From: Paracoccus kondratievae
Lineage (GTDB): Bacteria; Pseudomonadota; Alphaproteobacteria; Rhodobacterales; Rhodobacteraceae
Assembly (NCBI RefSeq): GCF_009301415.1
Contig: NZ_CP045072.1
Location: 797,001-861,000, forward strand
Reading direction: 5' to 3'
Length of the DNA: 64,000 nucleotides
Made by a program: the position numbers and the translations under genes. Shown piece after piece: positions 8,523 through 17,164 of the stretch (positions are counted from its first letter, which is position 1; each line of letters starts with the position of its first letter). The notes below the pieces were generated by a model, which saw only the letters and a list, made by a program, of their open reading frames with translations, had not been told where the DNA came from and did no database searches.

Positions 8523-9641
8523 ATGGATCCACTGGCGATTTTTGATGCGAGCATGCAGGTGTTTGGCGCCCCCGGTCGCTATGTGCAGGGTCGTGACCTG
8601 CTGGACCGGGTGGGCAGCTTTGTCGCGCAGCTTGGTAAATCCGGGGTGCTTGTCGCTGATGCTCAGGTGCTGCCGCTGATTGAGGCACGGGTAAAGGCAA
8701 GCTGCCGGCAAGCAGGTGTCGGGCTTGAGGTTCTGCCATTTTCGGGCCAGCTCCTCGCGGACACGGCCCTGCAACTGGATCAGACTCTTGGGGCGCAGCT
8801 GCCTGAGGTCGTCATCGCGGCAGGTGGCGGACGGGCCATTGATGCGGGAAAGGCTCTGGCTGATCGGCGCGGGTTGCGGCTGGTTACTGTACCGACTGTT
8901 GCCTCGAATGATGCACCGACCAGTAAGAACTACGTGCTTTACGATGAACACGGCCATCTGTCCGAGGTACGGCATCTGCCGTACAATCCCGATTTCGTCG
9001 TTGTCGACACGGTTTTGCTGGCGGGTGCACCGCAGGCCATGTTTGCCGCCGGTCTTGGTGACGCGCTGTCCAAAGGGGCCGAGGCCCTGGCTTGCGCACA
9101 GGGTCAGGGCTTGACCATGTTCATGGCACGCCCGCCGCGTATCGCGACACTGATTGCCGCGACTTGCCATGACACGCTACTCGTCCATGGTGCTGCTGCC
9201 TACGACGCGGCAGGGTCGGGACAGCCGACTGCGGATTTCGAGTTTGCGGTCGAGGCGATGATCCTGATGGCCGGCCTGGGTTTTGAGAGCGGTGGTCTTT
9301 CAGTGCCACATGCGTTGACGCGTGGTCTTTCGCTTCTGCATGGGGCGGCGCCGATGCCGCATGGGCATGAGGTCGCATATGGGCTGACCGTCCATCACCG
9401 GTTGCTTGGAGGACGGCTGCCAGACGATATGGTTGCGCTATACGATCATGTTGGCCTGCCGCGCAGTCTGCGGGAGCTGACCGGCCGGGCTGTCACGACC
9501 AAGCAGATCGAAGCCGTCGCCCGGGCTGCCATGCCCGTGCGGCACATGCTGAACTTTCCCCGGTTGCTGGGCCTGTCTGATCTGGTCGCAGCCATGACCA
9601 CTATCGAGGCTGAAGCCGAGGCTTCGGTTTCCGTCAGTTAG
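8523..9641 (+). CDS. Iron/zinc-dependent alcohol dehydrogenase, glycerol-dehydrogenase-like
   Basis: A 372-residue group III metal alcohol dehydrogenase resembling GldA. The NAD site is at AAGGGRAIDAGKALA (about 99-113), followed by the PTVASNDAPTS segment characteristic of glycerol dehydrogenases. The metal ligands expected for GldA are present as D180 (GLGDALSKG), H263 (VPHALTRG) and H280 (MPHGHEVAYG). It should interconvert a polyol or hydroxyketone with NAD(H). It starts the second plus-strand operon of the locus, under operator copy 2, and is followed 11 bases later by an SDR. Glycerol itself is not implied, since related enzymes act on other polyols. Confidence 0.88.
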   Translation: MDPLAIFDASMQVFGAPGRYVQGRDLLDRVGSFVAQLGKSGVLVADAQVLPLIEARVKASCRQAGVGLEVLPFSGQLLADTALQLDQTLGAQLPEVVIAAGGGRAIDAGKALADRRGLRLVTVPTVASNDAPTSKNYVLYDEHGHLSEVRHLPYNPDFVVVDTVLLAGAPQAMFAAGLGDALSKGAEALACAQGQGLTMFMARPPRIATLIAATCHDTLLVHGAAAYDAAGSGQPTADFEFAVEAMILMAGLGFESGGLSVPHALTRGLSLLHGAAPMPHGHEVAYGLTVHHRLLGGRLPDDMVALYDHVGLPRSLRELTGRAVTTKQIEAVARAAMPVRHMLNFPRLLGLSDLVAAMTTIEAEAEASVSVS

Positions 9642-9652
9642 GAGAGGGCTTG

Positions 9653-10342
9653 ATGACACGACTCGCGATTGTCACCGGCGGCGGGACCGGCATCGGGCGC
9701 GCCGTAGGTGAGGTGCTCTTGGCCGCCGGCTGGCGTGTTTGCGCGCTGGGTCTGGACCGGGACGACGATCTGCCGGCAACCATTGAATTTTCGTTTGTGG
9801 ACCTGACCGACATGGCTGCCTGTCTGGCGGTTCTGCCTGAGGAGTCAGTTGCCGGTCTGGTCAATTGTGCGGGCATATTGCGCCACCAGCACGAGTGGGA
9901 AACCAGAAACTTTGAACAGGTGATGCATGTCAATGTGACGGCGGGTTTTGCTTTGGCCAATGCGTTGTTGCCTCGGCTTGAGGCCGGGCAAGGCGCGGTT
10001 GTGAACGTTGCATCGATGTGGGCAATTTTCGGTTCCCCGGGGGCGCCGGCCTATACGGCCAGCAAAGGTGCTGTGGCGGCGCTGACCCGATCGCAGGCCG
10101 TGGCATGGGCGCCGCGTGGTGTACGGGTCAACGCCATTGCTCCCGGCTGGGTCGAAACCCGGATCTCGGCCCGGGCCCGCAATGATGCAGCTCGTGCAGA
10201 AAGCATAGCCCGCCGGATCCCGCTGGGGAGATGGGCGCAACCAATTGAAATCGCAGAAGTTGTCCGTTTCCTGCTGTCGCCCGAGGCGAGTTATGTGACT
10301 GGAGCTTTGATCCCGATCGACGGAGGGTATTCGATATGCTGA
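9653..10342 (+). CDS. Short-chain dehydrogenase/reductase
   Basis: A 229-residue classical SDR. The nucleotide motif VTGGGTGIGRA lies at residues 7-17, the NCAG motif near 70, the catalytic Ser region VNVASMWAIFG near 115-125, and the YTASK (Y-x-x-x-K) active site follows. The C-terminal GWVETRIS and the ending GALIPIDGGYS are typical. Cofactor preference is uncertain: the residue after strand 2 (LGLDRDDD) favours NAD over NADP. GGAGAGG lies just upstream of the ATG. The 3' end overlaps the next gene by 7 bases, so it is co-translated with the MDR oxidoreductase and acts in the same pathway. Confidence 0.9.
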   Translation: MTRLAIVTGGGTGIGRAVGEVLLAAGWRVCALGLDRDDDLPATIEFSFVDLTDMAACLAVLPEESVAGLVNCAGILRHQHEWETRNFEQVMHVNVTAGFALANALLPRLEAGQGAVVNVASMWAIFGSPGAPAYTASKGAVAALTRSQAVAWAPRGVRVNAIAPGWVETRISARARNDAARAESIARRIPLGRWAQPIEIAEVVRFLLSPEASYVTGALIPIDGGYSIC

Positions 10343-11328
10343 CAGCTGAAAGAATGAAAGCGTGGGTTCAACATGACACCGGAGATCCGGGGGTTCTGCA
10401 GCTCGAAGATCGCCCAATCCCGCGACCCGGTCCGGGCGAGGTGCTGGTGCGCAACCGCGCTATCGGATTGAACCCAGTCGATTGGAAGTTCATCCGTTGG
10501 GGGCATGAGGGCTGGGACTGGCCGCATATTCCCGGCGTCGATGGCGCGGGTGAGGTTGTCGCCTTGGGCTCGCTGGTGTCTCGCCTTTGTCCCGGAACGC
10601 CGGTCGCATATCACAATGATCTGCTGCGTCCTGGTTCGTTTGCGGAATATACGCTGATCCCTGCACGTGCTGCCATTCCGTTGCCCGCTGCGTTGCCTTT
10701 TCCTGCCGCCGCGGCGATTCCCTGCCCGGGTCTGACGGCGCGGCAGGCGATCGAAAAGCTTCCATTGAAACCCGGCGCTCATGTACTGCTGACCGGTGCC
10801 TCGGGGGCAGTAGGCGGTGCGCTGATGCAACTGGCCCGTGAACGCGGCTGGATCATCCATGCCGTGGGTTCTGCATCACAGGCAGAACGCCTGCTGCGGC
10901 TGGGCGCTGCAACGGTGACCGATTACCGCCGGCCGGACTGGTGCGAGAGATGGGCTGCACGTGTTCAGCAGCACCCCTTGCAGGCCGTGATCGACATGGT
11001 TAGCGGCGCTCATGCCGCGAGCCTTGCTTCGCTTATTGCCGCCAACGGTCATCTGGTCTGTATCCAGGACCGGCAGGAAAGCGCGCCTCTGGCCGCCTTT
11101 ACCACCACGATCTCGTTGCATGAGGTCGGGCTCAACGCCTTGCATCATCACGGCAGCGATAGACAATGGGCCGAACTTGTCGCTGCGGGCAGCGATATCG
11201 CCCGCCGGATGCTGGACGGAAGCTTCGACCCGCAGTTGATCGAAGTTGCTGGCTTTGACCAGTTGCCCGCCGCGCTGGAGCGGCTGAAGTCGGGGCCGAA
11301 CCCCGGCAATCGCGTCGTCACCTTATAA
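10336..11328 (+). CDS. Medium-chain oxidoreductase, quinone-oxidoreductase-like
   Basis: A 330-residue MDR-superfamily protein without the structural zinc cysteine cluster, so it is closer to the zinc-independent quinone reductase or enoyl reductase branch. Visible are the N-terminal GroES-like fold (PRPGPGEVLVRN, GLNPVDWKFI), IPGVDGAGEVVALG, and the nucleotide motif LTGASGAVGGALMQLA. The ending FDQLPAALERLKSG...GNRVVTL is standard for the family. The start overlaps the SDR stop, and a GGAGGG site lies 8 bases ahead. The role is unknown; in this operon it may reduce or oxidise a pathway ketone. Confidence 0.85.
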   Translation: MLTAERMKAWVQHDTGDPGVLQLEDRPIPRPGPGEVLVRNRAIGLNPVDWKFIRWGHEGWDWPHIPGVDGAGEVVALGSLVSRLCPGTPVAYHNDLLRPGSFAEYTLIPARAAIPLPAALPFPAAAAIPCPGLTARQAIEKLPLKPGAHVLLTGASGAVGGALMQLARERGWIIHAVGSASQAERLLRLGAATVTDYRRPDWCERWAARVQQHPLQAVIDMVSGAHAASLASLIAANGHLVCIQDRQESAPLAAFTTTISLHEVGLNALHHHGSDRQWAELVAAGSDIARRMLDGSFDPQLIEVAGFDQLPAALERLKSGPNPGNRVVTL

Positions 11329-11338
11329 GGACTTTTTC

Positions 11339-12811
11339 ATGACGAACCATCCGACGGATCTGCGGCTTTTGCTCCGGGACCCCACGCTTTTTGAAACGCG
11401 GGCCTATGTTGCTGGCGAGTGGATCGCGGCCGCTGACGGCAAGACCTTCCCGGTGGTGAACCCGGCGCGCGGCGATGTGATCGCCGAGGTGGCCGACCTG
11501 TCGCGCGCCGAGGTCGCCCGCGCCATCGAGGCCTCGGCTCAGGCGATGAAGGGCTGGGCCGCCCGCACCGCCAAAGAACGCGCACAGGTGATGCGCAAAT
11601 GGTTCGACCTGATGATCGAAAACCAGGACGATCTGGGAAAGATCCTGACCGCCGAACAGGGAAAACCGCTGCCCGAGGCCAGGGGCGAGATCGCCTATGG
11701 CGCCAGCTTTATCGAGTGGTTCGGCGAAGAGGCCAAGCGCATCTATGGCGAGACCATTCCCGGTCATATGCCCGACAAGCGCCTGACCGTGATCCGCCAA
11801 CCGATCGGAGTGGTCGGCTCGATCACGCCGTGGAACTTTCCCAACGCGATGATCACCCGCAAATGCGGCCCGGCCATCGCCGCCGGCTGCGGATTTGTTG
11901 GCCGCCCCGCCGCCGAGACACCGCTTTCGGCGCTGGCGCTGGCCGTGCTTGCCGAACGCGCGGGCGTGCCCAAGGGGTTGTTCAGCATCGTGACCTCATC
12001 GCGATCGTCCGACATCGGCAAAGAATTCTGCGAGAACCCGCTGATCCGGAAACTGACCTTTACCGGCTCGACCGAGGTGGGGCGCATCCTGCTGCGTCAG
12101 GCCGCCGGTCAGGTGCTGAAATGCTCGATGGAGCTTGGCGGCAACGCCCCCTTCATCGTCTTTGACGATGCGGATCTGGATGCCGCGGTCGAAGGCGCCA
12201 TGGCCTCGAAGTTCCGCAACAACGGCCAGACCTGCGTCTGTGCCAACCGCATCTATGTACAGGCTGGCGTCTATGACGAATTTGCCCGGCGTCTGGCGGC
12301 GGCGGCGGACAAGCTGCGCGTCGGCGACGGGCTTGAAGACGGCGTCACCACCGGCCCGCTGATCAATCAGGCTGCGGTCGAAAAGGTGCAGGAGCACATT
12401 CAGGACGCCCTTGAAGGCGGCGGACAGGTGCTCACCGGCGGCAAACCGCGCGAGGGGCTGTTCTTTGAGCCGACCGTCATAACCGGGATCACCGACAAGA
12501 TGAAGGTCGCGCAGGAAGAGACCTTTGGCCCGCTTGCCCCCCTGTTCCGCTTTGACACCGAGACAGAGGTGATCGAGCGCGCCAATGCGACGATCTTTGG
12601 CCTTGCGGCCTATTTCTACGCCCGGGACATCGGCCGTATTACCCGGGTTCAGGAGGCGCTGGAATACGGTATCGTCGGCGTGAACACCGGGATCATCTCG
12701 ACCGAAGTCGCGCCCTTTGGCGGTGTCAAGCAATCGGGCCTTGGCCGCGAAGGCTCGCGCCACGGCATCGAGGACTATCTTGAAATGAAATACATCTGCC
12801 TCTCTGTCTGA
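11339..12811 (+). CDS. gabD: NAD(P)-dependent succinate-semialdehyde dehydrogenase (GabD-like)
   Basis: A 490-residue ALDH aligned end to end with GabD, including the ending GREGSRHGIEDYLEMKYIC. Catalytic residues are N166 (TPWNFP), E265 (MELGGNAPF) and C299 (NNGQTCV), and the NNGQTCVCANR block is specific to this branch. The cofactor loop reads CGFVGRPAAETP, so the Lys usual in ALDHs is Arg (R189), a variant seen in an alphaproteobacterial clade of this family. It is the last gene of the operon, 10 bases after the MDR gene, and ends at a strong bidirectional terminator. The substrate could be succinic semialdehyde or another semialdehyde made by the locus. Confidence 0.87.
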   Translation: MTNHPTDLRLLLRDPTLFETRAYVAGEWIAAADGKTFPVVNPARGDVIAEVADLSRAEVARAIEASAQAMKGWAARTAKERAQVMRKWFDLMIENQDDLGKILTAEQGKPLPEARGEIAYGASFIEWFGEEAKRIYGETIPGHMPDKRLTVIRQPIGVVGSITPWNFPNAMITRKCGPAIAAGCGFVGRPAAETPLSALALAVLAERAGVPKGLFSIVTSSRSSDIGKEFCENPLIRKLTFTGSTEVGRILLRQAAGQVLKCSMELGGNAPFIVFDDADLDAAVEGAMASKFRNNGQTCVCANRIYVQAGVYDEFARRLAAAADKLRVGDGLEDGVTTGPLINQAAVEKVQEHIQDALEGGGQVLTGGKPREGLFFEPTVITGITDKMKVAQEETFGPLAPLFRFDTETEVIERANATIFGLAAYFYARDIGRITRVQEALEYGIVGVNTGIISTEVAPFGGVKQSGLGREGSRHGIEDYLEMKYICLSV

Positions 12812-12836
12812 ATCCGTCAGAGCCAGAGAAGCGGAA

Positions 12837-12861
12837 AACCCCGGAGCATCGCTCCGGGGTT
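12837..12861. terminator. Perfect bidirectional intrinsic terminator
   Basis: An 11-bp perfect stem (aaccccggagc / gctccggggtt) with an atc loop lies between gabD and a convergent minus-strand reading frame. The A-run on its left side (12835-12838) gives a short U-run when read on the minus strand. It can stop transcription from both sides. Confidence 0.85.
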
Positions 12862-12868
12862 GCCGGGA

Positions 12869-13180
12869 TCAGCGATCCTCGTCTTCGTCGTCGCCATCCG
12901 CATCGGGCAGGTTGAAAAAGCTGTCCGCATCCAGATCTTCTGCGGGCTTTTCGTCCTCATCGTCCCGGGTAAGGGTGAAATTCTCAAGCCCCGCGATGGA
13001 CGAGGGCAAGCGCGGCTCATCCGACATCGCAAGCGAAGTCTCGGTCGACAGCAGTTTGCGACGTTCATCATCGGTCATCATGCCGCCCTCAGCAGCCTTG
13101 CGCTTGGCTGCCTTTTGCACGGCAGCATCAAGCTCGGACTGGCGGCAAAGCCCCAAAGCAACAGGGTCGATGGGCTGGAT
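12869..13180 (-). pseudogene. C-terminal fragment of an unidentified protein with a strongly acidic tail
   Basis: The minus-strand frame ending at the TGA 12869-12871 has coherent coding from about 13180: a start near NIQPIDPVALGLC, a basic helix with AVQKAAKRKAAEGG, then MMTDDERRKLL, and a tail rich in Asp/Glu ending DDEDEDR. The frame stays open upstream to 13423, but there it runs antisense to a relaxase remnant, so the real 5' part has been lost at a junction near 13175-13200. The protein is not recognised. An acidic-tailed VirD4/TraG coupling protein is one possibility because conjugation genes adjoin it. Convergence on a real terminator suggests it was once a functional gene end. Confidence 0.4.
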
Positions 13181-13200
13181 GTTCAATCTGGCCGAAGTGT

Positions 13201-13510
13201 GGGGGCTACGCCCGGAACCTGCTGGGCATGCTGTGCAATCGGGAACTGGAAGCCGCCAAGGACATTGCCACCGACACCGGCTTTGGAGCATCGACCCGTA
13301 AGGGACGGTCAGCGCGTGGCCGGCATCTACCGGCGCAGCGTCATGCTCGCCAGCGGGCGGTAAGCGATGCTGGACGACGCCATGGGCTTCTTGCTTGTGC
13401 CATGGCGTCTGGCGATCCAACAACGGCTGGGGCAGCAGCTTGCTGCGACGGTGCGCGATGATGGCGTGTCGTGGGAGATTGGGCGGCAGCGTGGCCTTGA
13501 CGTCTCGTAA
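13201..13510 (+). pseudogene. VirD2/TraI relaxase remnant, C-terminal DUF3363 end
   Basis: Translation gives GGYARNLLGMLCNRELEAAKDIATDTG, then after a one-base frame change at about 13280 gives EHRPVRDGQRVAGIYRRSVMLASGR. An in-frame TAA at about 13363 stands where the family has Tyr. The frame continues AMLDDAMGFLLVPW...QRLGQQLAATVR and ends WEIGRQRGLDVS. This is the well conserved end of the DUF3363 relaxases of Tn4371-type elements, which nick at oriT to start transfer. The N-terminal nuclease domain is absent. One frameshift and one nonsense codon make it non-functional. Confidence 0.72.
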
Positions 13511-13512
13511 GG

Positions 13513-14100
13513 CTATCGCTTGACCAACAGCCCGCGCAGCGACAATTCCAGAGCGTCCACGGCCTGCGCCAGTCGCGCACTGCCGTCCTCGCCGTCAGCG
13601 ATCCAGAACGCCGCTTCGGCCAGCCCGCCGTGGATCAGCGATGCCAAAGCCTGCGGGTCAGCCTCGGCCACGATACCTTGGCGTATGAGGTTGTCGATCA
13701 TCCGCTGCATCGACTGGATGCAATGGCGCTGCGAGTCCGGCGAGGTACCGTCCAGTACTGCCCTGGCGTCGCGCAGCACGATGCGTTGGATTTCCGGCTC
13801 CAGTGCCATTTCCAGATAGGCACGGCAGCGGCCACGAAAACCTTCCCACGCATCCTCGGCTGTGTCGGAAACGGCTTGCCGGCGCTGATCCGTCTCGGCG
13901 TCGATCTGCTCCACCACAGCAGCCAGCAAGCCCTTCTTGTCGCCGAAGTGGTAATAGAGCGCGCCACGGGTCAGGTTCGCCTGCGCGGTGAGGTCGTCCA
14001 TCGAAGTGTCGGCGTAACCGTGCCCGGTGAAGACCCGGCGAGCGGTCGCCAGCCGCGTGGCGCGGGTTTCTTCCATCTCGGCGCGGGTGCGGCGAACCAT
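13513..14100 (-). CDS. TetR/AcrR-family regulator
   Basis: An intact 195-residue TetR repressor. The N-terminal HTH (residues about 10-56) includes TARRVFTGHGYADTSMDDLTAQA and TRGALYYHFGDKKGLLAAV. The C-terminal ligand domain is helical and ends with LRGLLVKR. It diverges from a broken MFS exporter, with 76 bases between starts that contain an 8-bp inverted repeat. It probably repressed that exporter in response to a toxic compound. It is the only undamaged gene of the element remnant apart from small pieces, so it may now control other targets or nothing. Confidence 0.88.
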   Translation of the reverse strand: MVRRTRAEMEETRATRLATARRVFTGHGYADTSMDDLTAQANLTRGALYYHFGDKKGLLAAVVEQIDAETDQRRQAVSDTAEDAWEGFRGRCRAYLEMALEPEIQRIVLRDARAVLDGTSPDSQRHCIQSMQRMIDNLIRQGIVAEADPQALASLIHGGLAEAAFWIADGEDGSARLAQAVDALELSLRGLLVKR

Positions 14101-14147
14101 CCGTCTTCTCCTTACATACGACGCACATGATTATTTGCAGACAGCAC

Positions 14148-14173
14148 GTATGATTGTACGACCCTAATCATAC
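14148..14173. promoter_or_regulatory. Inverted repeat, probable TetR operator
   Basis: The perfect 8-bp repeat gtatgatt ... aatcatac with a 10-base spacer lies in the divergent gap between the TetR gene and the MFS pseudogene. Its position and size fit an autoregulated TetR operator. Confidence 0.55.
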
Positions 14174-14176
14174 TCC

Positions 14177-15436
14177 TTGCATGTATTTTCGCCGCATAGC
14201 GTTGCCTTGGCAAACGGATGCTTCCTGGAGAACGAAACGGCCAACCCTTATCGAGAATTTTTCGCCGCACGCGGCACAACAGGCTTTGCCCTGGCCGGCC
14301 TGTTGGCGCGCATTCCGCTGCCGATGACGGGCATCGGTATCATCACCATGCTGTCGCAACTGCGCGGCAGCTACGCGCTGGCGGGGGCGGTATCCGCCAC
14401 CTTCGTGCTGACCTACGCGCTGCTGTCGCCGCAAATCTCCCGGCTGGTGGATCGGCGTGGACAGGGCCGCGTGCTGCCCTCAGCCACGGCCATCAGCGTC
14501 GTTGGCCTGCTGCTTCTGCTCGCGGGTTCCTGGTGGCAGGCGGCCGGCTGGACATTGTTCATCGGCGCCGTGCTGGCTGGCTTCATGCCCAGCATGTCGG
14601 CGATGGTGCGTGCACGCTGGACGGCGCTGTACCGGGGCCAGCCACGCTAGCAGACAGCCTGTTCGCCGGAAACGGTGTTCGATGAAGCCACCTTCATCGC
14701 CGGGGCGCCGCTGTCGGTCGGGTTGTCCGTTGCAGTGTTTCCCCAGGCTGGCCCGCTGGCAGGGCGCTGTTGCTGATCCCGGGTGTTTTCGCCTTGGTCG
14801 TGCAGCGCGGCACCGAGCCGCCGGTCGAGGCGCAAGACGCCACCAAGGACGGTTTGGGATCGGTGACCCGGCTGGCGAACGTGCGACTGCTGGCGCTGCT
14901 GATGGTGGCCACGGGCGTCCTGGTCGGCACTGTGGACATCGTCAGCGTGGCCTTCGCCGAACAAATGGGCCAGCCGGCAGCGGCCAGCCTGGTCTTGTCG
15001 GCCTATGCCGTGGGTTCCTGCTTGGCCCGGCTGCTGTTCGGCGCAATCAAGCTGCAAACGCCATTGCATCGCCTGTTGCTGCTGGGCGGGCTGGCAACCG
15101 CCGCAACCACCTTGCCTCTGCTGCTGGTTGGCAGCGTCGCCGCGCTGGCGGGGGCGGTGCTGGTGGCGGGACTGTTCTTCGCGCCCACCATGATTGTGGC
15201 CATGTCGCTGGTCGAGCGACTGATGCCCGAGCACCGGCTGACCGAAGGCATGACCTGGCTGCTGGCCGGGCTGAATGTTGGCGTGACGCTGTGCGCTGCG
15301 GCATCCGGCCAGGTGGTCGATGACAGTGGCGCACGGGCTGGATTCACCGTCGCGCTCTGCGGCAGGTGCGGTGGTGTTGCTCGTGGCGCTGTGGGGGCAT
15401 CAGCGCCTGCGCGAACACAGCTCTGAGTTTGGCTGA
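14177..15436 (+). pseudogene. MFS exporter, inactivated by a nonsense codon and frameshifts
   Basis: Read across three frames, the product is a major-facilitator transporter: a YREFFAARGTTGFALAGLLARIP start, an early SRLVDRRGQGRVLP loop, a middle SVGLSVAVFPQAGP and later hydrophobic segments ending near LVALWGHQRLREHSSEFG. An in-frame TAG at 14648-14650 follows YRGQPR. One base is missing near 14763, and a further frame change lies near 15360. The gene is therefore dead as sequenced. The divergent TetR suggests it was an inducible efflux pump. Damage is spread like that in neighbouring genes. Confidence 0.78.
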
Positions 15437-15448
15437 AAGAGGTTTACC

Positions 15449-16379
15449 ATGGAGCTTCCTCATCTGCGTTGCTTCCTGGCCGTTGCCGAAGAACTGCACT
15501 TCGCGCGTAGCAGCCGAGCGACTGCATATCGAGCAATCACCGCTGTCGCGCGCCATCAAGGAACTGGAGGAAGAACTGGCGTGGTGCTGTTCGCCCGTAT
15601 CACGCGCAGCACCCGCCTGACCCGCGTCGGCGAGCTGTTCCCCCGCGTCTTCGCCGCCTTGCAGCAGGCGCGCGACAGCGTGAAGGCGGCCGCCAACGGC
15701 TTCCACGGTCAGTTGCGCATCGCCTTGTCCGACGGCATACGCCGTCGCGGCTACCTGCCTTGCTGGCACTGTGTCGGCAGGAGGAACCGGAAGTCGAAAT
15801 CCGCCCGACCGAAGTGCCGCTGGCGCAGCAGATCAAGGGCCTGCACGACAACCTGTACGACGTGGGCTTTGCCCGCGCCGATGACTCGGCGAGGGCATCG
15901 GTGCCTTGCCCGTCTGGAACGGTCTGCTGATGGTGGCCGTACCCGCACGGCATCCCTTGCTGGCCCACAAACGCATCCCGCTCGAAGAACAGCTGCGCTA
16001 CCCGCTGGTGTTGTGCGATCAGCATACGTGCAAAGGCCATGCACGGCAGGTCGAGCGCGTGCTGCGCCGCGTGGACATGGAGCCGCTGGCGGCCGAGCGG
16101 GTCGCGTCCTGCGACCTGATGATGGCGCTGGTATCTGCCGGCTTCGCCTTGGGCCTGACCGCCGCCGCGCACATCGCGGCCGGCTGGGAACAGGGCGTCG
16201 TCGCGCGGCCGTTGGTCGGCCGCTCGCCGATGCTCACGACCTACCTGCTGCGCCTGGATGGCGAACCTTCGGAAACGCTGGCCCGCTTCATCGAGCGCGT
16301 ACAGGCCATCGAGTCACCGGAAGACACAGGGCCAACACCGGACGACGAACCCGACTCCCTGGAAGACTCCGAACCATGA
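15449..16379 (+). pseudogene. LysR-family regulator (TraR-type of Tn4371 elements), multiply frameshifted
   Basis: The product begins MELPHLRCFLAVAEELHFA, then continues in other frames as AAERLHIEQSPLSRAIKELEEEL, VVLFARITRSTRLTR, RLPALLALCRQEEPEVEIR, AQQIKGLHDNLYDVGFARAD and finally VWNGLLMVAVPARHPLL to the TGA at 16377-16379. This is the LysR regulator found next to the transfer genes of Tn4371-like elements. At least four frame changes (near 15507, 15582, 15740 and 15890) break it. The EexN start codon overlaps its stop, which reflects a deletion rather than an original neighbour. Confidence 0.78.
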
Positions 16380-17162
16380 AGAAGGCCATTCCATTCTTGT
16401 TGGCTGCGATACTGACTGCCTGCGGCTGGAATGAAGCGCCAGAGAACGAGAACGTGCCGACCGTTGAAGAACTGGCGTCTGGTCCCGTGCGCCTGAAAGA
16501 GCTGCGCCAGCAATGCAAGACGGATCGCGCCACGCTGGGTGACGTGCTGTGCAACCGGGTGCAGCCGGGCGAGGAACTGGTGACGGTCGCCGCCGGCAAT
16601 ACCGTGCGCTGGATCGTCAGCGACACATTCAGCGGCGCCGGCGACGAGTTGCGCGTCAATGTGCAGGTCAAGCCCGTGCGTTCGGGCCTCAAGACGAATC
16701 TGATCATCACCACCAATCGCCGCACCTATCTGTTGGAGCTGACCTCGACCGAACGTGCCTGGATGGCATCCGTCTCCTGGGACTGCCCGCGCGTGGATGC
16801 TGGCATTGCAGTGCCAGGCGCAGGCGGCCAACGCCGCCGCGCCGGTTGATGCCAGCCTGTCGCTGGAGCGCTTCCGCTTCCGCTACGCGATCAGCGGCAG
16901 CAAGCCGTGGTGGAAACCGCTGCGTGCCTTCGATGATGGCCAGAAGGTCTATATCCAGTTCCCACCAGGTATTGCGCAGGGCAAGCTGCCGCCGCTGTTC
17001 GTCATCGGAGCACAAGATGACAGGCAACTGGTGAACTACCGTTTCCGCTCGCCGTACTACATCGTGGATCGGCTGTTCGGCGCGGCCGAACTGCGCCTGA
17101 GCGGGGGCAAGGGCGACGTGGTGCGGATCGAACGCACCGACGGCGTGGCGCGGAGGAATTGA
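16376..17162 (+). pseudogene. eexN::trbG chimera, frameshifted
   Basis: The first 62 or so residues are an entry-exclusion lipoprotein of the EexN type: signal MKKAIPFLLAAILTACGW with a lipobox Cys, then PTVEELASGPVRLKELRQQCK and LGDVLCNRV. Without a frame change the reading continues into the middle of TrbG (QPGEELVTVAAGNTVRWIVSD, SGLKTNLIITTNRRTYLLEL), the VirB9-like outer-membrane-associated part of the mating channel. A frameshift near 16790 separates this from the rest of TrbG (LQCQAQAANAAAPVD ... RIERTDGVARRN). In intact elements trbL and trbF lie between these genes, so an in-frame deletion of roughly eexN-3'/trbL/trbF/trbG-5' made the fusion. Confidence 0.75.
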
Positions 17163-17164
17163 GC

